Under the pieces are notes generated by a model, which searched no databases, had not been told where the DNA came from, and was given only the letters and a program-made list of their open reading frames with translations. 64,000 nt of DNA from Citrobacter sp. 18056 (GTDB taxonomy: Bacteria > Pseudomonadota > Gammaproteobacteria > Enterobacterales > Enterobacteriaceae), in NCBI GenBank assembly GCA_902706235.1, contig CACSJR010000006.1:1-64000 (forward strand), read 5' to 3'. The translations under genes and the position numbers were made by a program. Of the stretch, positions 20,133 through 30,264 are shown piece by piece. The number at the start of each line of letters is the position of its first letter. Position 1 is the stretch's first letter.

Positions 20133-22991
20133 ATGCACCCATGGAAAAATAAAATTGCGCTATCTCAAATAGCATTAGCCTGCACTTTGGCAATCGCTTC
20201 TCAGGCAAATGCAGAAACCTACGATACATTCACTTACCACGATGACTCAGACACAGCTTTTAGCTGGGGTGACTGGACTAACGCAGATAATATCAATTAC
20301 GTTGGTTACAATGGTTATATCTATAATAACGCAGCAGACGGCACCTTCGATCAGAACTTCAACGGTGATGTCGTAAATGGCGTTATTTCTACTTATTATC
20401 TGAATAATGATTATGCAGATGGTACCGCTAATACGCTGAATATTTCCAACTCTACTATTCACGGCATGATTACTTCCGGGCAGGTCTTCGGCAGTAACGG
20501 TGATGGTGGTGCTGATGCCTACACTTACGGCTGGACTAACGGCACGCCAGTTGACTATAAATGGAATGATGGTGATGTCTTTACTCTGAATGTTGCCAAT
20601 TCTACGATTGACGATGATTACGAGTATTTCTACTTCACTGATTCCTATCTGGATGGCGACAAAGCGACAACCGAAGATCATCGCCTGGGCTTTGCGGATC
20701 TGGGCACAGCGGTGACGTTGAATGTTGAAAGTAACATCAACATCAGTGATAACTCGCATGTTGCCGGTATCGCTCTGTCGCAAGGCGACACCACTAATGC
20801 TGATTACACCACTGAATCTCACACATGGGATAACAACATTGTTGTGACCGATTCTACCGTCACTTCTGGTGCTTATACACCACTGGAAGATAACTGCTGG
20901 TATGGTAATTCCGAAGAGCCAAGTGATTATACCGGTAATGGCGGTGCGAATGACGTAGCACTCTCCTTCGTTGATAACTCGGCTTCCGATTACTCAATGA
21001 AAAACAACGTAAACTTCAGCAATTCTACGCTGATGGGCGACGTTGTGTTTGACAGCACTTTCAACGCGAACTTCTACCCGTATGGCCATGACTCTTCGGA
21101 TGATGGCGTGCTGGATACCAATGGCGGCTGGACTGACGATAGCCTGAACGTTGATGAACTGAACATTACGCTGGATAACGGCAGCAAATGGGTCGGTGAT
21201 GCAATTTTCAGTTATGACGCGATTGCACCAGCCTCTATGTATGACGTAGCCGTTAATAGTCTTGAACCCAATTCGACGTATGATAATTGGGGCAATGTTG
21301 TTGACGACCAGACTTTCCAGAGCGGTGTGTTTAACGTAGCGCTGAATAACGGTTCAGAGTGGGATACCGTCAATGGTTCTCAGGTTGATACCCTGACCGC
21401 GAACAATGGTTCACTTGTTCAGGTTGCTGATGGGTCTGGCCTGGTAGCGGATACGATTACGCTGACTAATGGTTCAGCGATGAACCTCAGCACAGATGGT
21501 ACTGTCGCGACTGACCATTTGACCGTTGATACTTATAGTACCGTTGAACTGTCGGATGAAACCGCGCAGTTGTATGCGAATACCCTTACCGTTTCAAACG
21601 GCGGTGAATTCAGCATCGCTGGCGACGATTTCGATGCGCGCTCGCTGACTACCGACACTGTAGAACTGACCAATGGCGGCGTCTTTAACATCAATAGCAA
21701 TGACTATGTGTTAAATGCCGATCTGGTTAACGGTCATACCAATACCACTAATACCTCTGATGCGACCTACGGTTATGGCGTTATCGCCATGAACTCTGAT
21801 GGTCACCTGACTGTTAATGGTAACGGCAATACCAATAATGGTGATGAAGAGTTCAGTGTTGATGATGCGAGCGACGGTGTTGATGCTGCAACCGGTAACT
21901 ACAAAGTTCGCATTAATGATGCGACTGGTGCGGGTTCAGAGTCTCAATACAAAAACAAAGAACTTATCTATATTAACGATAAGGACAGCACCGCGACCTT
22001 CTCAGCTGCCAACAAAGCTGACCTGGGTGCTTACACCTATCAGGCTCAGCAACAAGGCAACACGGTCGTACTGGAACAGCGTGAGCTGACCGACTACGCC
22101 AACATGGCGTTGAGCATTCCGTCTGCAAACACCAATATCTGGAACCTGCAACAGGATACTCTGGGTACTCGTCTGAGCAATGCTCGTCACGGTTTGGTTG
22201 ATGACGGTGGTGTGTGGGTGAGCTACTTCGGCGGTAACTTTGACGGAGACAACGGCACCCTCAGTTACGACCAGGATGTTAATGGCATCATGGTGGGCCT
22301 GGATACTCAGATTGATGGTAACTACGCTAACTGGACCGTCGGTGCTGCAGCAAGCTTCGCCAAGGGCGATATGAGCGACAAATCTGGTCAGGTTGATCAG
22401 GATAGCCAGTCTGCTTATATTTACTCTTCTGCTCGCTGGGACAACAACGTGTTCCTCGATGGCAACATGAGCTATAGCCGTTTTGACAACGACCTGACTG
22501 CAACTATGAGCAATGGTGAGTATGTTGATGGCGACACCTCAACGGATGCCTGGGGCTTTGGTCTGAAACTGGGTTACGACTGGAAATATGACGCAGCGGG
22601 TTATGTGACTCCGTATGGCGCAATTTCAGGTCTGTTCCAGTCTGGCGACGATTATCGTCTGAGCAACGATATGCGTATGGATGGTCAGTCTTATGACAGC
22701 ATGCGTTACGAACTGGGTATCGATACGGGCTACACCTTCACTTATAGCGAAGATCAGGCCCTGACACCGTACTTCAAACTCGCCTATGTCTATGACGATG
22801 CTGACAATGATGCGAACGTTAACGGTGACGATATCGATAACGGCGTTAAAGGCTCTGCGGTACGTGTAGGCGCTGGTGCGCAGTTCAACTTTACCAAGAA
22901 GTTCAGCGCGTATACCGATGCTAACTATCTGGGCGGCGGCGACGTTGACCAGAATTGGGCAGCAAACGTCGGCGTGAAATACACCTGGTAA
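20133..22991 (+). CDS. yaiT: YaiT-type autotransporter adhesin
   Basis: A 952-residue type Va autotransporter. The signal peptide is residues 1-27 (ending SQANA). The passenger, about 28-650, is Asp/Asn/Thr/Tyr-rich with recurring short strands such as LNISNSTIHG, LNVANSTIDD and NVNFSNSTLMGDV, typical of a beta-helix stalk. The conserved junction TDYANMALSIPSANTNIWNL leads to a beta-barrel of about 270 residues starting near GVWVSYFGGNFDG and ending in the aromatic VKYTW. Sequence and position next to hemB match E. coli yaiT, which is broken by an insertion sequence in K-12. Here the frame is whole. Likely a surface adhesin; the ligand is unknown. Confidence 0.88.
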   Translation: MHPWKNKIALSQIALACTLAIASQANAETYDTFTYHDDSDTAFSWGDWTNADNINYVGYNGYIYNNAADGTFDQNFNGDVVNGVISTYYLNNDYADGTANTLNISNSTIHGMITSGQVFGSNGDGGADAYTYGWTNGTPVDYKWNDGDVFTLNVANSTIDDDYEYFYFTDSYLDGDKATTEDHRLGFADLGTAVTLNVESNINISDNSHVAGIALSQGDTTNADYTTESHTWDNNIVVTDSTVTSGAYTPLEDNCWYGNSEEPSDYTGNGGANDVALSFVDNSASDYSMKNNVNFSNSTLMGDVVFDSTFNANFYPYGHDSSDDGVLDTNGGWTDDSLNVDELNITLDNGSKWVGDAIFSYDAIAPASMYDVAVNSLEPNSTYDNWGNVVDDQTFQSGVFNVALNNGSEWDTVNGSQVDTLTANNGSLVQVADGSGLVADTITLTNGSAMNLSTDGTVATDHLTVDTYSTVELSDETAQLYANTLTVSNGGEFSIAGDDFDARSLTTDTVELTNGGVFNINSNDYVLNADLVNGHTNTTNTSDATYGYGVIAMNSDGHLTVNGNGNTNNGDEEFSVDDASDGVDAATGNYKVRINDATGAGSESQYKNKELIYINDKDSTATFSAANKADLGAYTYQAQQQGNTVVLEQRELTDYANMALSIPSANTNIWNLQQDTLGTRLSNARHGLVDDGGVWVSYFGGNFDGDNGTLSYDQDVNGIMVGLDTQIDGNYANWTVGAAASFAKGDMSDKSGQVDQDSQSAYIYSSARWDNNVFLDGNMSYSRFDNDLTATMSNGEYVDGDTSTDAWGFGLKLGYDWKYDAAGYVTPYGAISGLFQSGDDYRLSNDMRMDGQSYDSMRYELGIDTGYTFTYSEDQALTPYFKLAYVYDDADNDANVNGDDIDNGVKGSAVRVGAGAQFNFTKKFSAYTDANYLGGGDVDQNWAANVGVKYTW

Positions 22992-22998
22992 TAAATCA

Positions 22999-23028
22999 AA
23001 GCAGGGAACATTGTTCCCTGCTTTTTTT
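22999..23028 (+). terminator. yaiT terminator
   Basis: A GC-rich inverted repeat (gcagggaaca with tgttccctgc) followed by TTTTTTT lies just after the yaiT stop. It is a strong intrinsic terminator. Confidence 0.9.
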
Positions 23029-23066
23029 ATCATTAACATGGCATTGACACAGGATGTGACACTCGC

Positions 23067-23684
23067 ATGTTAGCTGTAAAACCGTTGTCCGCATTTAACG
23101 CACTTGATCAGCTCTTTTCCCCTAATGCTTCAACCTTCATCCTTTCTCCACAGGATACGTTGAGCCTGAATTGCAATGCCTCGGTTGTGACCGTCTTTCG
23201 TCAGGGGACGTGTAAAATCGAGCGAGCCCAGGAAGATATTCTGGTTGCTATCAGTCCTTCACCTATTATTCTTGGCCTGGCCGGGCTGTTAGATGCCCGA
23301 ACAGAAAGTTACCAACTCACCGCGTTGACCCACTGTGAGGCTTATCAGCTGGAAGCTTCGCAATGCCGGCAATTATTGGATCAGCATCAACTTTGGCGTG
23401 AAGCGTTTCATTGGGTAAGCTGGATTGTCAGAGCGCAGGAGGCACGCGATGTTCAACTGATTGGCAAAAACTCCTACAGCCAGATCAGGGCAACCTTGCA
23501 GGTGATGTCGGGTTGGGATGATGCTTTGCGGGCCAGGATAGGCGTAATGAACTATATCCAGCAGCGGACCCATATTTCCCGCTCAGTGATTGCAGAAGTC
23601 CTTGCTGCGCTGCGCGCCGGAAACTATATCGAAATGAATAAGGGCAAGCTGGTTTCCATACACCGCTTGCCCCTTGAGTATTGA
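23067..23684 (+). CDS. yaiV: YaiV (IprA) transcriptional regulator
   Basis: A 205-residue protein with a cyclic-nucleotide-binding-like N-terminal barrel (about 20-120) and a C-terminal helix-turn-helix containing YIQQRTHISRSVIAEVLAAL (about 157-176), then a recognition wing KGKLVSIHRL. It matches E. coli YaiV, known in Salmonella as IprA, reported to affect hydrogen peroxide resistance. The usual CRP-type cAMP residues are not obvious, so the ligand is unknown. It converges with ampH at a 3-base gap, the same neighbour as in E. coli. Confidence 0.85.
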   Translation: MLAVKPLSAFNALDQLFSPNASTFILSPQDTLSLNCNASVVTVFRQGTCKIERAQEDILVAISPSPIILGLAGLLDARTESYQLTALTHCEAYQLEASQCRQLLDQHQLWREAFHWVSWIVRAQEARDVQLIGKNSYSQIRATLQVMSGWDDALRARIGVMNYIQQRTHISRSVIAEVLAALRAGNYIEMNKGKLVSIHRLPLEY

Positions 23685-23687
23685 CGA

Positions 23688-24854
23688 TCAGGAAGCGGGA
23701 ACAACCAGCGGCTTATTGCCACTCAGCTCTGCGACCAGATCGTTAACGCCATCACTCATATTCACAAAGCGAGTCAATGGGGAACGGGTTACGACCACGA
23801 ACGCGCCGACGTTATGTTGCGGGATCATGGCCATATAGGTAATGAATCCGCCACCACCACCTGTTTTCTGAATAATGCCCGGACGGCCATTTTTCGGGGC
23901 CATATAGACCCAGCCCATGCCCAAAGCCGTGGCTTTTCCCGGCACGTCCATACCGATCACTCGGGTTAACTGGCTACGCTGATAGATAAGCGTTTGCATC
24001 CGGTCAGCCTGTTGGTTACGGGTATAAAAATCAGAAGACAAGAATTGCTGCATCCAGCGCATCATATCCCCTGGCGTGGAATACACCCCGCCGCTGCCAA
24101 TGGCCGCCAGCGTGTTATCGCATGGGCTGGCCCCTTTTTCGGCAACCATCAAGCGCTGGCACTGATCCGGTGAGGGAGTAAACGTAGTGTCTTTCATCCC
24201 CAATGGGCGAGTGATTTGCTCTTCAAAAAGCTGCGGATACGGTTTACCTGCGGCTGCGCTCAATGCATCGGCCAGAAGATCAAATGCCAGATTTGAATAA
24301 GCTGCTTGGGTTCCCGGCGCGGTTTTCAGTGTCGCGGTACTGAGCCAGTTCCAGCGCTGATTATGCGTTGGCCAGACAAAAACAGGACGATGCGCTGCAC
24401 CACCGGGCTGTTCGCGCGGCAGGCTGCTGGTATGCGTCGCCAGATTCACCAGCGTAATCGGTTTCCCTTGATATGTAGGCACGTTTGCACCCGGCGGAGC
24501 ATATTTACTCAGTGGATCATTAAGCTTCACCACACCCTGATCGAGCAGCTTCACCAGCATTTCACTGGTCATCAATTTGCTCAATGAGGCAATGCGGATC
24601 ACAGAATCCAGCTGCGGATGGACGTTGCTTCCTGGCCGAGTCTCTCCGAAGCTGCGAAACACGCGCTGGTTACCATCAATAACCACCAGTGCCATGCCCG
24701 TCGCGCCGCTACCGAAATAGATATGATTGGCGTATCGGTCGACAATATCTGAGGCAAAAACCGGGTCCGGAGAAGTTTGTGCGGCCTGAGCCACAGGCAG
24801 CGAAGCAGCACACAGCGCCGCAAGAAATAGCAGACTACGTTTCAAGGAAGGCAT
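23688..24854 (-). CDS. ampH: Penicillin-binding protein AmpH (DD-carboxy/endopeptidase)
   Basis: A 388-residue periplasmic class C beta-lactamase-fold protein (E. coli AmpH 385). The signal peptide ends near VAQA (residue 24). The catalytic SxxK motif is Ser90-x-x-Lys93 (RIASLSKLMTSEM). The second motif is YSN in QAAYSNLAFDLL, and the third is KTGGGGG replacing the classical KTG. It trims peptidoglycan peptides and aids recycling, with weak beta-lactamase activity known in E. coli. Monocistronic. Confidence 0.92.
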   Translation of the reverse strand: MPSLKRSLLFLAALCAASLPVAQAAQTSPDPVFASDIVDRYANHIYFGSGATGMALVVIDGNQRVFRSFGETRPGSNVHPQLDSVIRIASLSKLMTSEMLVKLLDQGVVKLNDPLSKYAPPGANVPTYQGKPITLVNLATHTSSLPREQPGGAAHRPVFVWPTHNQRWNWLSTATLKTAPGTQAAYSNLAFDLLADALSAAAGKPYPQLFEEQITRPLGMKDTTFTPSPDQCQRLMVAEKGASPCDNTLAAIGSGGVYSTPGDMMRWMQQFLSSDFYTRNQQADRMQTLIYQRSQLTRVIGMDVPGKATALGMGWVYMAPKNGRPGIIQKTGGGGGFITYMAMIPQHNVGAFVVVTRSPLTRFVNMSDGVNDLVAELSGNKPLVVPAS

Positions 24855-25045
24855 CCATGAATTGAAATGGAAAGATAATGCGTATTTATACTATTAAACG
24901 GCCACTTGCAAAGCGCCTTTACGCCGGAATTGCGCAAGAAAAACGTAACGACGGGTAAATATGGCGGTTTTTGTGCACGCCTCTACGCGCTTTTGTGAAC
25001 TCACGCGTATGATAGTCTCAATGTTCACAACCTGTTACGGAGAAA

Positions 25046-25582
25046 ATGATGTCGGATAAACACGTTGTCATGGTGGTCGATATGCAAAACGGTGTCTTCG
25101 AAACGCCGCGTCGTGAGCAACAGGAATGCGTCTCGCTGGTGAACCGTCTGATTCGCGCCGCTGACCGCGTCATCTTTATCCAGCACATCGAAGAAGGTGG
25201 TCTGGAAGAGGGGAGTCACGGCTTTGCATTATTGCCAGATCTCGAGCAGCCGAGTGGAGCACTTTACGTCACCAAAACGGCCTGCGATGCTTTTTATAAA
25301 ACCGAGCTGGAACGTGTGCTGGCAGAAAACGACATTACCGCTTTTGTGATGTGCGGCTGCGCCACGGATTACTGTGTGGATACGACGCTGAAAGTCGGCG
25401 CCAGCAAAGGCTATCAAATCACCGTTGCCGAAGATGCACATACCACTGCCAACCGCCCGGCTGCTGAAGCCGCAACGCTTATCGCGCACTACAACGATGT
25501 CTGGCGCACGCTCACGGTGCCCGGAAACCCGGTCAGCGTGAAACCCGTCGAAACAATTGTTACGCAATGGCATACGAACTAA
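25046..25582 (+). CDS. Isochorismatase-family cysteine hydrolase
   Basis: A 178-residue cysteine hydrolase with the full Asp12-Lys77-Cys110 triad visible in VVMVVDMQNGVF, YVTKTACDAFY and CGCATDYCVDTT. Such enzymes cleave amide or vinyl-ether bonds, as in nicotinamidases and isochorismatases; the substrate is not evident. A GGAG site lies just before the ATG pair at 25046/25049, so the first residue may be either. It is flanked by ampH and sbmA and appears to be transcribed alone. It is not part of the usual E. coli ampH-sbmA arrangement. Confidence 0.85.
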   Translation: MMSDKHVVMVVDMQNGVFETPRREQQECVSLVNRLIRAADRVIFIQHIEEGGLEEGSHGFALLPDLEQPSGALYVTKTACDAFYKTELERVLAENDITAFVMCGCATDYCVDTTLKVGASKGYQITVAEDAHTTANRPAAEAATLIAHYNDVWRTLTVPGNPVSVKPVETIVTQWHTN

Positions 25583-25705
25583 GCGTTTTCTCATCGGTCT
25601 CATTCACGGTCAACCCAGCTTCACCTTTTGTCGCGGTGATGGCGCGGCGATTTTTCGTAGAACACAGCAACCTTAAAACGATAAGAAGTTAGCAGGAGAG
25701 CATGT

Positions 25706-26926
25706 ATGTTTAAGTCTTTTTTCCCTAAGCCGGGACCCTTTTTTCTCTCGGCGGCAATTTGGGCACTCATCACCGTCATATTATGGCAGGTAGGTGGGGG
25801 TAAATGGTTGCTTCATATTGTCGGCGCTTCCGGTGATATCCCGATCAGCGCGGCGCGTTTTTGGTCTCTCGACTACCTCGTGTTCTATGCCTACTACCTG
25901 GTTTGTGTGCTGGTCTTTGCGCTGTTCTGGTGTCTTTACAGCCCGCACCGCTGGCAGTACTGGTCGATTCTCGGCACCTCTCTGATAATCTTCGTGACCT
26001 GGTTCCTGGTCGAAGTGGGGGTGGCGGTCAACGCCTGGTATGCGCCGTTCTACGATCTCATCCAGACCGCGCTTTCCGCACCACATAAAGTGAGCATCGG
26101 TCAGTTTTACCATGAAGTCGGGGTGTTCCTCGGCATTGCGCTGATCGCCGTGGTGATTGGGGTGATGAATAACTTTTTCGTCAGCCACTACGTCTTCCGC
26201 TGGCGTTCCGCAATGAACGAATACTACATGGACAACTGGCAGCGACTGCGTCATATCGAAGGTGCTGCACAGCGTGTGCAGGAAGACACCATGCGCTTTG
26301 CGTCGACCCTTGAAGATATGGGCGTTAGCTTTATCAACGCCATCATGACCCTGATTGCCTTCCTGCCGGTGCTGGTGACGCTGTCGGCGCACGTGCCAGA
26401 CCTGCCGATTGTCGGCCATTTGCCGTACGGTCTGGTGATCGCCGCAATTGTCTGGTCGTTGATGGGCACTGGCCTGTTAGCCGTGGTCGGTATCAAACTT
26501 CCGGGGCTGAATTTCAAAAACCAGCGCGTTGAAGCGGCCTACCGTAAAGAACTGGTTTATGGTGAAGATGATGCGTCGCGCGCCACGCCGCCGACGGTTC
26601 GCGAACTGTTCAGCGCTGTGCGTCACAACTATTTCCGTCTCTATTTTCACTACATGTACTTCAACATCGCGCGAATTCTTTACCTGCAGGTAGACAATGT
26701 TTTCGGCCTGTTTTTACTGTTCCCGTCGATTGTTGCCGGTACGATTACGCTGGGATTAATGACGCAGATAACCAACGTTTTCGGTCAGGTTCGCGGTTCG
26801 TTCCAGTACTTGATCAGCTCCTGGACCACGCTGGTGGAACTGATGTCTATCTACAAACGTCTGCGCAGTTTCGAGCGTGAGCTGGATAACATGCCAGAGC
26901 AGGAAGTGACTCAATCATTTAGCTAA
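25706..26926 (+). CDS. sbmA: Peptide antibiotic transporter SbmA (BacA family)
   Basis: The 406-residue protein equals E. coli SbmA in length and in most positions. It has an ABC-transporter-like membrane domain without an ATPase and uses the proton gradient to import microcin B17, microcin J25, bleomycin and proline-rich peptides. About eight membrane segments are visible, and the family stretch [20 protein letters not shown] lies near residue 170. It is followed 14 bases later by yaiW, with which it forms an operon in E. coli (sigma-E dependent there). Confidence 0.95.
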   Translation: MFKSFFPKPGPFFLSAAIWALITVILWQVGGGKWLLHIVGASGDIPISAARFWSLDYLVFYAYYLVCVLVFALFWCLYSPHRWQYWSILGTSLIIFVTWFLVEVGVAVNAWYAPFYDLIQTALSAPHKVSIGQFYHEVGVFLGIALIAVVIGVMNNFFVSHYVFRWRSAMNEYYMDNWQRLRHIEGAAQRVQEDTMRFASTLEDMGVSFINAIMTLIAFLPVLVTLSAHVPDLPIVGHLPYGLVIAAIVWSLMGTGLLAVVGIKLPGLNFKNQRVEAAYRKELVYGEDDASRATPPTVRELFSAVRHNYFRLYFHYMYFNIARILYLQVDNVFGLFLLFPSIVAGTITLGLMTQITNVFGQVRGSFQYLISSWTTLVELMSIYKRLRSFERELDNMPEQEVTQSFS

Positions 26927-26940
26927 CACAGGGATGCACG

Positions 26941-28050
26941 ATGGCGGTTGCCGCAATACGCAAGATTTCACCCTCATTGGGACTGCTCGCTGGCCTTATT
27001 CTGGCGGGCTGTACCAGCCAGAAACCGGTACTGAAAGAAGGTGAAAAACCGGTGGATGTTGCCGCTGTAGTTCGGCAGAAAATGCCAGCCAGTGTGAAAG
27101 ACCGGGAGGCCTGGGCGCAAAGCATCGCCAAAGCCTTTGAAAGCCAAAAGCTGGCACCGACGGAGGAAAATGTCTGTTCGGTGCTGGCGGTCGCACAGCA
27201 AGAGTCAAACTATCAGGCCGATCCTGCCGTGCCGGGTTTGAGCAAAATCGCCTGGCAGGAAATCGACCGCCGGGCGCAGAAGGTGCACGTGCCGCTTTTT
27301 TTAGTGCATACGGCGCTAAAAATCACGTCGCCGAATGGGAAAACCTACAGCGAGCGGCTTGATACGGTGAAAACTGAAAAGCAGCTTAGCGCCATATTTG
27401 ACGACTTTATTGGCATGGTGCCGATGGGACAAACGCTGTTCGGCTCGTTGAATCCGGTACATACCGGTGGCCCGATGCAGGTGAGTATCGCCTTCGCCGA
27501 AGCCCATGACAGCGGATATCCATGGAAAATGGACGGCACCGTGCGTCAGGAAGTCTTCTCGCTGCGCGGTGGCCTGTGGTTTGGTACTTATCATCTGCTG
27601 AATTATCCGGCCAGCTATTCCGCGCCGCTCTACCGTTTTGCCGATTTCAATGCTGGCTGGTACGCGAGCCGCAATGCTGCGTTCCAGAATGCGGTCAGTA
27701 AAGCCAGCGGCGTGAAGCTGGCGCTGGATGGCGATTTGATTCGGTATGACAGCGATGACGCGGGGAAAACAGAACTTGCCGTGCAGAAGCTGGCCTCGAA
27801 GCTGTCGATGAGTAACAGCGAAATCCGTCAGCAGTTGCAAAAAGGCGACAGCCAGGATTTTGAAGAAACGGCGTTGTATCGCGGCGTGTATAAGCTCGCA
27901 GAAGCGAAAACCGGAAAGACGCTAGCGCGTGAAATGCTGCCAGGGATCCAACTTGAGAGCCCGAAAATCACCCGTAATCTTACAACCGCATGGTTTGCAA
28001 AACGCGTGGATGACCGTCGGGCCAGCTGTATGGCGTTGGGTCAGAAATAA
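26941..28050 (+). CDS. yaiW: Outer-membrane surface lipoprotein YaiW
   Basis: A 369-residue lipoprotein whose signal ends in LILAGC, with the acylated Cys at position 24. The DUF1615 body is complete, with [18 protein letters not shown] near residue 80 resembling a lytic-transglycosylase-like helix. In E. coli YaiW is surface exposed and works with SbmA in the uptake of proline-rich peptides. It lies directly after sbmA and overlaps the convergent yaiY by 10 bases at its 3' end. Confidence 0.92.
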   Translation: MAVAAIRKISPSLGLLAGLILAGCTSQKPVLKEGEKPVDVAAVVRQKMPASVKDREAWAQSIAKAFESQKLAPTEENVCSVLAVAQQESNYQADPAVPGLSKIAWQEIDRRAQKVHVPLFLVHTALKITSPNGKTYSERLDTVKTEKQLSAIFDDFIGMVPMGQTLFGSLNPVHTGGPMQVSIAFAEAHDSGYPWKMDGTVRQEVFSLRGGLWFGTYHLLNYPASYSAPLYRFADFNAGWYASRNAAFQNAVSKASGVKLALDGDLIRYDSDDAGKTELAVQKLASKLSMSNSEIRQQLQKGDSQDFEETALYRGVYKLAEAKTGKTLAREMLPGIQLESPKITRNLTTAWFAKRVDDRRASCMALGQK

Positions 28051-28343
28051 CGACGCCAGCGCATGATGAGGGCGACCACGCCAAGGATGGCGCTGCCTAC
28101 CAGGAAAGGAACCAGTCCAAACAACGTCCCAACGGCAAACCCGATTTCGACATGAGGGCGACCGCTGTCCTGAATTTGCATCAGATGCTCGAACACGCCA
28201 GGCGCATGCGCCAACATATTTAGCAGTTGCGCGCCCGCCCAGAAACAGAACAGGACGAACAGCGCGTACGCGATATTACCTGGTGTGGAGGATTCCTTTT
28301 TTTTCCCGGCAATGATTGCTCTGGGTAAGGTGAACTCAGCCAT
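28041..28343 (-). CDS. yaiY: Inner-membrane protein YaiY
   Basis: I start at the ATG at 28343 ([16 protein letters not shown]), preceded by GAGG, giving 100 residues; the longer frame upstream is unsupported. Two membrane segments lie at about 27-45 and 70-92, with the conserved [20 protein letters not shown] in the first. It matches E. coli YaiY (102 residues). Function unknown. The 3' end overlaps yaiW. Confidence 0.88.
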   Translation of the reverse strand: MAEFTLPRAIIAGKKKESSTPGNIAYALFVLFCFWAGAQLLNMLAHAPGVFEHLMQIQDSGRPHVEIGFAVGTLFGLVPFLVGSAILGVVALIMRWRRYF

Positions 28344-28621
28344 AACGACCTCCTGATACTTCTTTCGCACTGACGGAGTCAGGCGTTTATTCTGCTGGCC
28401 GATACCAGCTTGGTTCCGGTAATTCTGACAGTAGAAGGTGATTGTCAATATCAGATTCGTGGTAATTTCAGTCCGGGAATGCTCTTATTTTTGGGTTTTT
28501 CTGGCTGAGTCACAAAGATGTGCCTTAAGTTAAACGGAAGGGATGTTAAATATTTGCTAAGTGCCGCGCAGACGGCGGCCTGGGAATGTGCGAGTATACT
28601 TTTTTCTTTTGCGGAGTCGTT

Positions 28622-28840
28622 ATGAAACTGCCTGATAAAATCCGCCGCGACTGGCACTACTATGCGTTTGCCATCGGCCTGATTTTTATACTCAACGGTG
28701 TGGTCGGGCTGTTGGGCTTTGAAGCGAAGGGTTGGCAAACTTATGCCGTTGGAATGGTGACCTGGGTTATCAGTTTCTGGCTGGCGGGGTTTATTATTCG
28801 CCGTCGTCCTGCGCAAGAAGAAGAGCAATCCGGGGCATGA
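28622..28840 (+). CDS. yaiZ: Small membrane protein YaiZ
   Basis: A 72-residue protein beginning MKLPDKIRRDWHYYAFAIG at 28622, close to E. coli YaiZ (70 residues). Two membrane helices lie at about 13-32 and 42-62, and the C-terminus is charged. An in-frame ATG 36 bases upstream lacks similarity. Function unknown. Confidence 0.88.
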   Translation: MKLPDKIRRDWHYYAFAIGLIFILNGVVGLLGFEAKGWQTYAVGMVTWVISFWLAGFIIRRRPAQEEEQSGA

Positions 28841-28842
28841 TC

Positions 28843-28866
28843 CGGGCAGCGTAAATGCCGCCCGAC
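28843..28866. terminator. Hairpin between yaiZ and ddlA
   Basis: The sequence cgggcagc-gtaaat-gccgcccg forms a GC-rich stem with one mismatch or bulge between the convergent yaiZ and ddlA genes. There is no long T run. A modest terminator candidate for both. Confidence 0.4.
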
Positions 28867-28876
28867 CGAATGAAAA

Positions 28877-29977
28877 CTATCCGTTCATGGTGGTCTTCAG
28901 CGCCGCATTGGCCTGATGACGCTCCAGCGCCAGTTCAATCAGGCGAGTAATCAGGCTGGTGTAATCCAGGCCGCTCGCCTGCCAAAGCTTCGGATACATG
29001 CTGATGTTGGTGAAGCCAGGCAGTGTGTTGATTTCATTAATGACGACTTCATTTTCCGCCGTCAGGAACACATCCACACGCGCCATGCCGCTGCAGCCCA
29101 GTGCCTGATACGCTTCAATCGCTGTCTGGCGGATCTTTTCGTTCACCGCCGGATCGATAGCTGCAGGTACCACCACTTTTGCACCGACGTCATCAATATA
29201 TTTGGTGTCGTAGGCATAGAACTCGCTGTTCAGCACAATTTCACCGCAGGTGCTGGCCTGTGGTTCGTCATTGCCGAGTACCGCACATTCAATTTCACGC
29301 CCGTTAATGCCGGTTTCAACCACGACTTTGCTGTCGAACTCGAACGCCAGCGCGACGGCTTGCTGATACTGCTCTTCGCTTTTTACTTTGCTGACGCCTA
29401 CGGAAGAACCCTGGTTAGCCGGTTTCACAAACATCGGCAGACCCAGTTTTTCTTTCATATCGGCAAAACTGAATTTATTACGGTTGGAACGGGTCAGCGT
29501 CACGAATGGCGCGATCGCCAGTCCAGCATCGCGCAGCAGGCGCTTGGTAACGTCTTTATCCATACAGGCGGCGGAGCTCAACACATCGGAGCCGACAAAG
29601 GGCAAGTTCGCCATGCGCAGCATCCCTTGGAGGGATCCGTCTTCACCGAGCGTGCCGTGAACAATCGGGAAAATAACATCAATGGATGGCAGCGGCTGGC
29701 CAGTTCCGGCGTTGATCAGCTGCTCTGAGGCTTTACCGGGGATCTGGGCCAGCGTAATGTCGGAAGGGCGCAGAGCGATTCGGGCTGGATCCTGCGCATT
29801 CAGCAGATAGCGACTGGCGTCGTTGATATGCCATTCACCTTGCTTATCAATGCCCAGCAACACCACCTCAAAACGCGTTTTATCCATCGCTTCGACAATG
29901 TTCTTTGCCGACTGCAAAGAGACTTCATGCTCCGCCGATTTACCGCCAAAGACCACACCAACCCGCAACTTAGCCAT
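28877..29977 (-). CDS. ddlA: D-alanine--D-alanine ligase A
   Basis: The start at 29977 ([20 protein letters not shown]) gives 366 residues, against 364 in E. coli DdlA; the 13 codons upstream are unsupported. It is an ATP-grasp enzyme that joins two D-alanines for peptidoglycan synthesis in the cytoplasm. The substrate-binding Glu lies in [14 protein letters not shown], the ATP-binding loop in [16 protein letters not shown], and the metal ligands in [19 protein letters not shown]. It is divergent from the MFS gene, with a 287-base control region between. Confidence 0.95.
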   Translation of the reverse strand: MAKLRVGVVFGGKSAEHEVSLQSAKNIVEAMDKTRFEVVLLGIDKQGEWHINDASRYLLNAQDPARIALRPSDITLAQIPGKASEQLINAGTGQPLPSIDVIFPIVHGTLGEDGSLQGMLRMANLPFVGSDVLSSAACMDKDVTKRLLRDAGLAIAPFVTLTRSNRNKFSFADMKEKLGLPMFVKPANQGSSVGVSKVKSEEQYQQAVALAFEFDSKVVVETGINGREIECAVLGNDEPQASTCGEIVLNSEFYAYDTKYIDDVGAKVVVPAAIDPAVNEKIRQTAIEAYQALGCSGMARVDVFLTAENEVVINEINTLPGFTNISMYPKLWQASGLDYTSLITRLIELALERHQANAALKTTMNG

Positions 29978-30126
29978 TTCTACATCCATCCACAGAAAAT
30001 ACAAAGCCGATACCATAGCACGTGATTCCTGGGGCTTCTGCCATAATCTTCGTTTTCAGTGGCGGGGAAGTTCGTCGCTACGGTCTCCATCGTTGAGCAT
30101 AACGCACTGTGATTAGGGTTGTTTTT

Positions 30127-30142
30127 CGTGATATTTATCACA
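30127..30142. promoter_or_regulatory. CRP-type site between ddlA and the MFS gene
   Basis: CGTGATATTTATCACA matches the CRP consensus TGTGA-N6-TCACA at nine of ten fixed positions. It lies 122 bases before the MFS start and 149 before the ddlA start. An FNR-like reading is possible but weaker. Confidence 0.55.
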
Positions 30143-30264
30143 CAATTACCTATTGGAAAAATAAAATACTAAACTCTTTTACAGCGCATCTCGCGCCATA
30201 CAAGCAGACGACGCACTTGCTATGCTGGGCAATACACCCCGAAAACGAATGAAAACGCGTAGTT

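Noticed and set aside
20247-20822. 191-codon reverse ORF inside yaiT, rich in Ile/Val
   Set aside because: It is the complement of the Asp/Asn/Thr-rich passenger of yaiT; the composition is explained by that.
25583-25705. Sigma-E promoter upstream of sbmA
   Set aside because: Expected from E. coli, but I could not match the -35 and -10 elements with correct spacing by eye.
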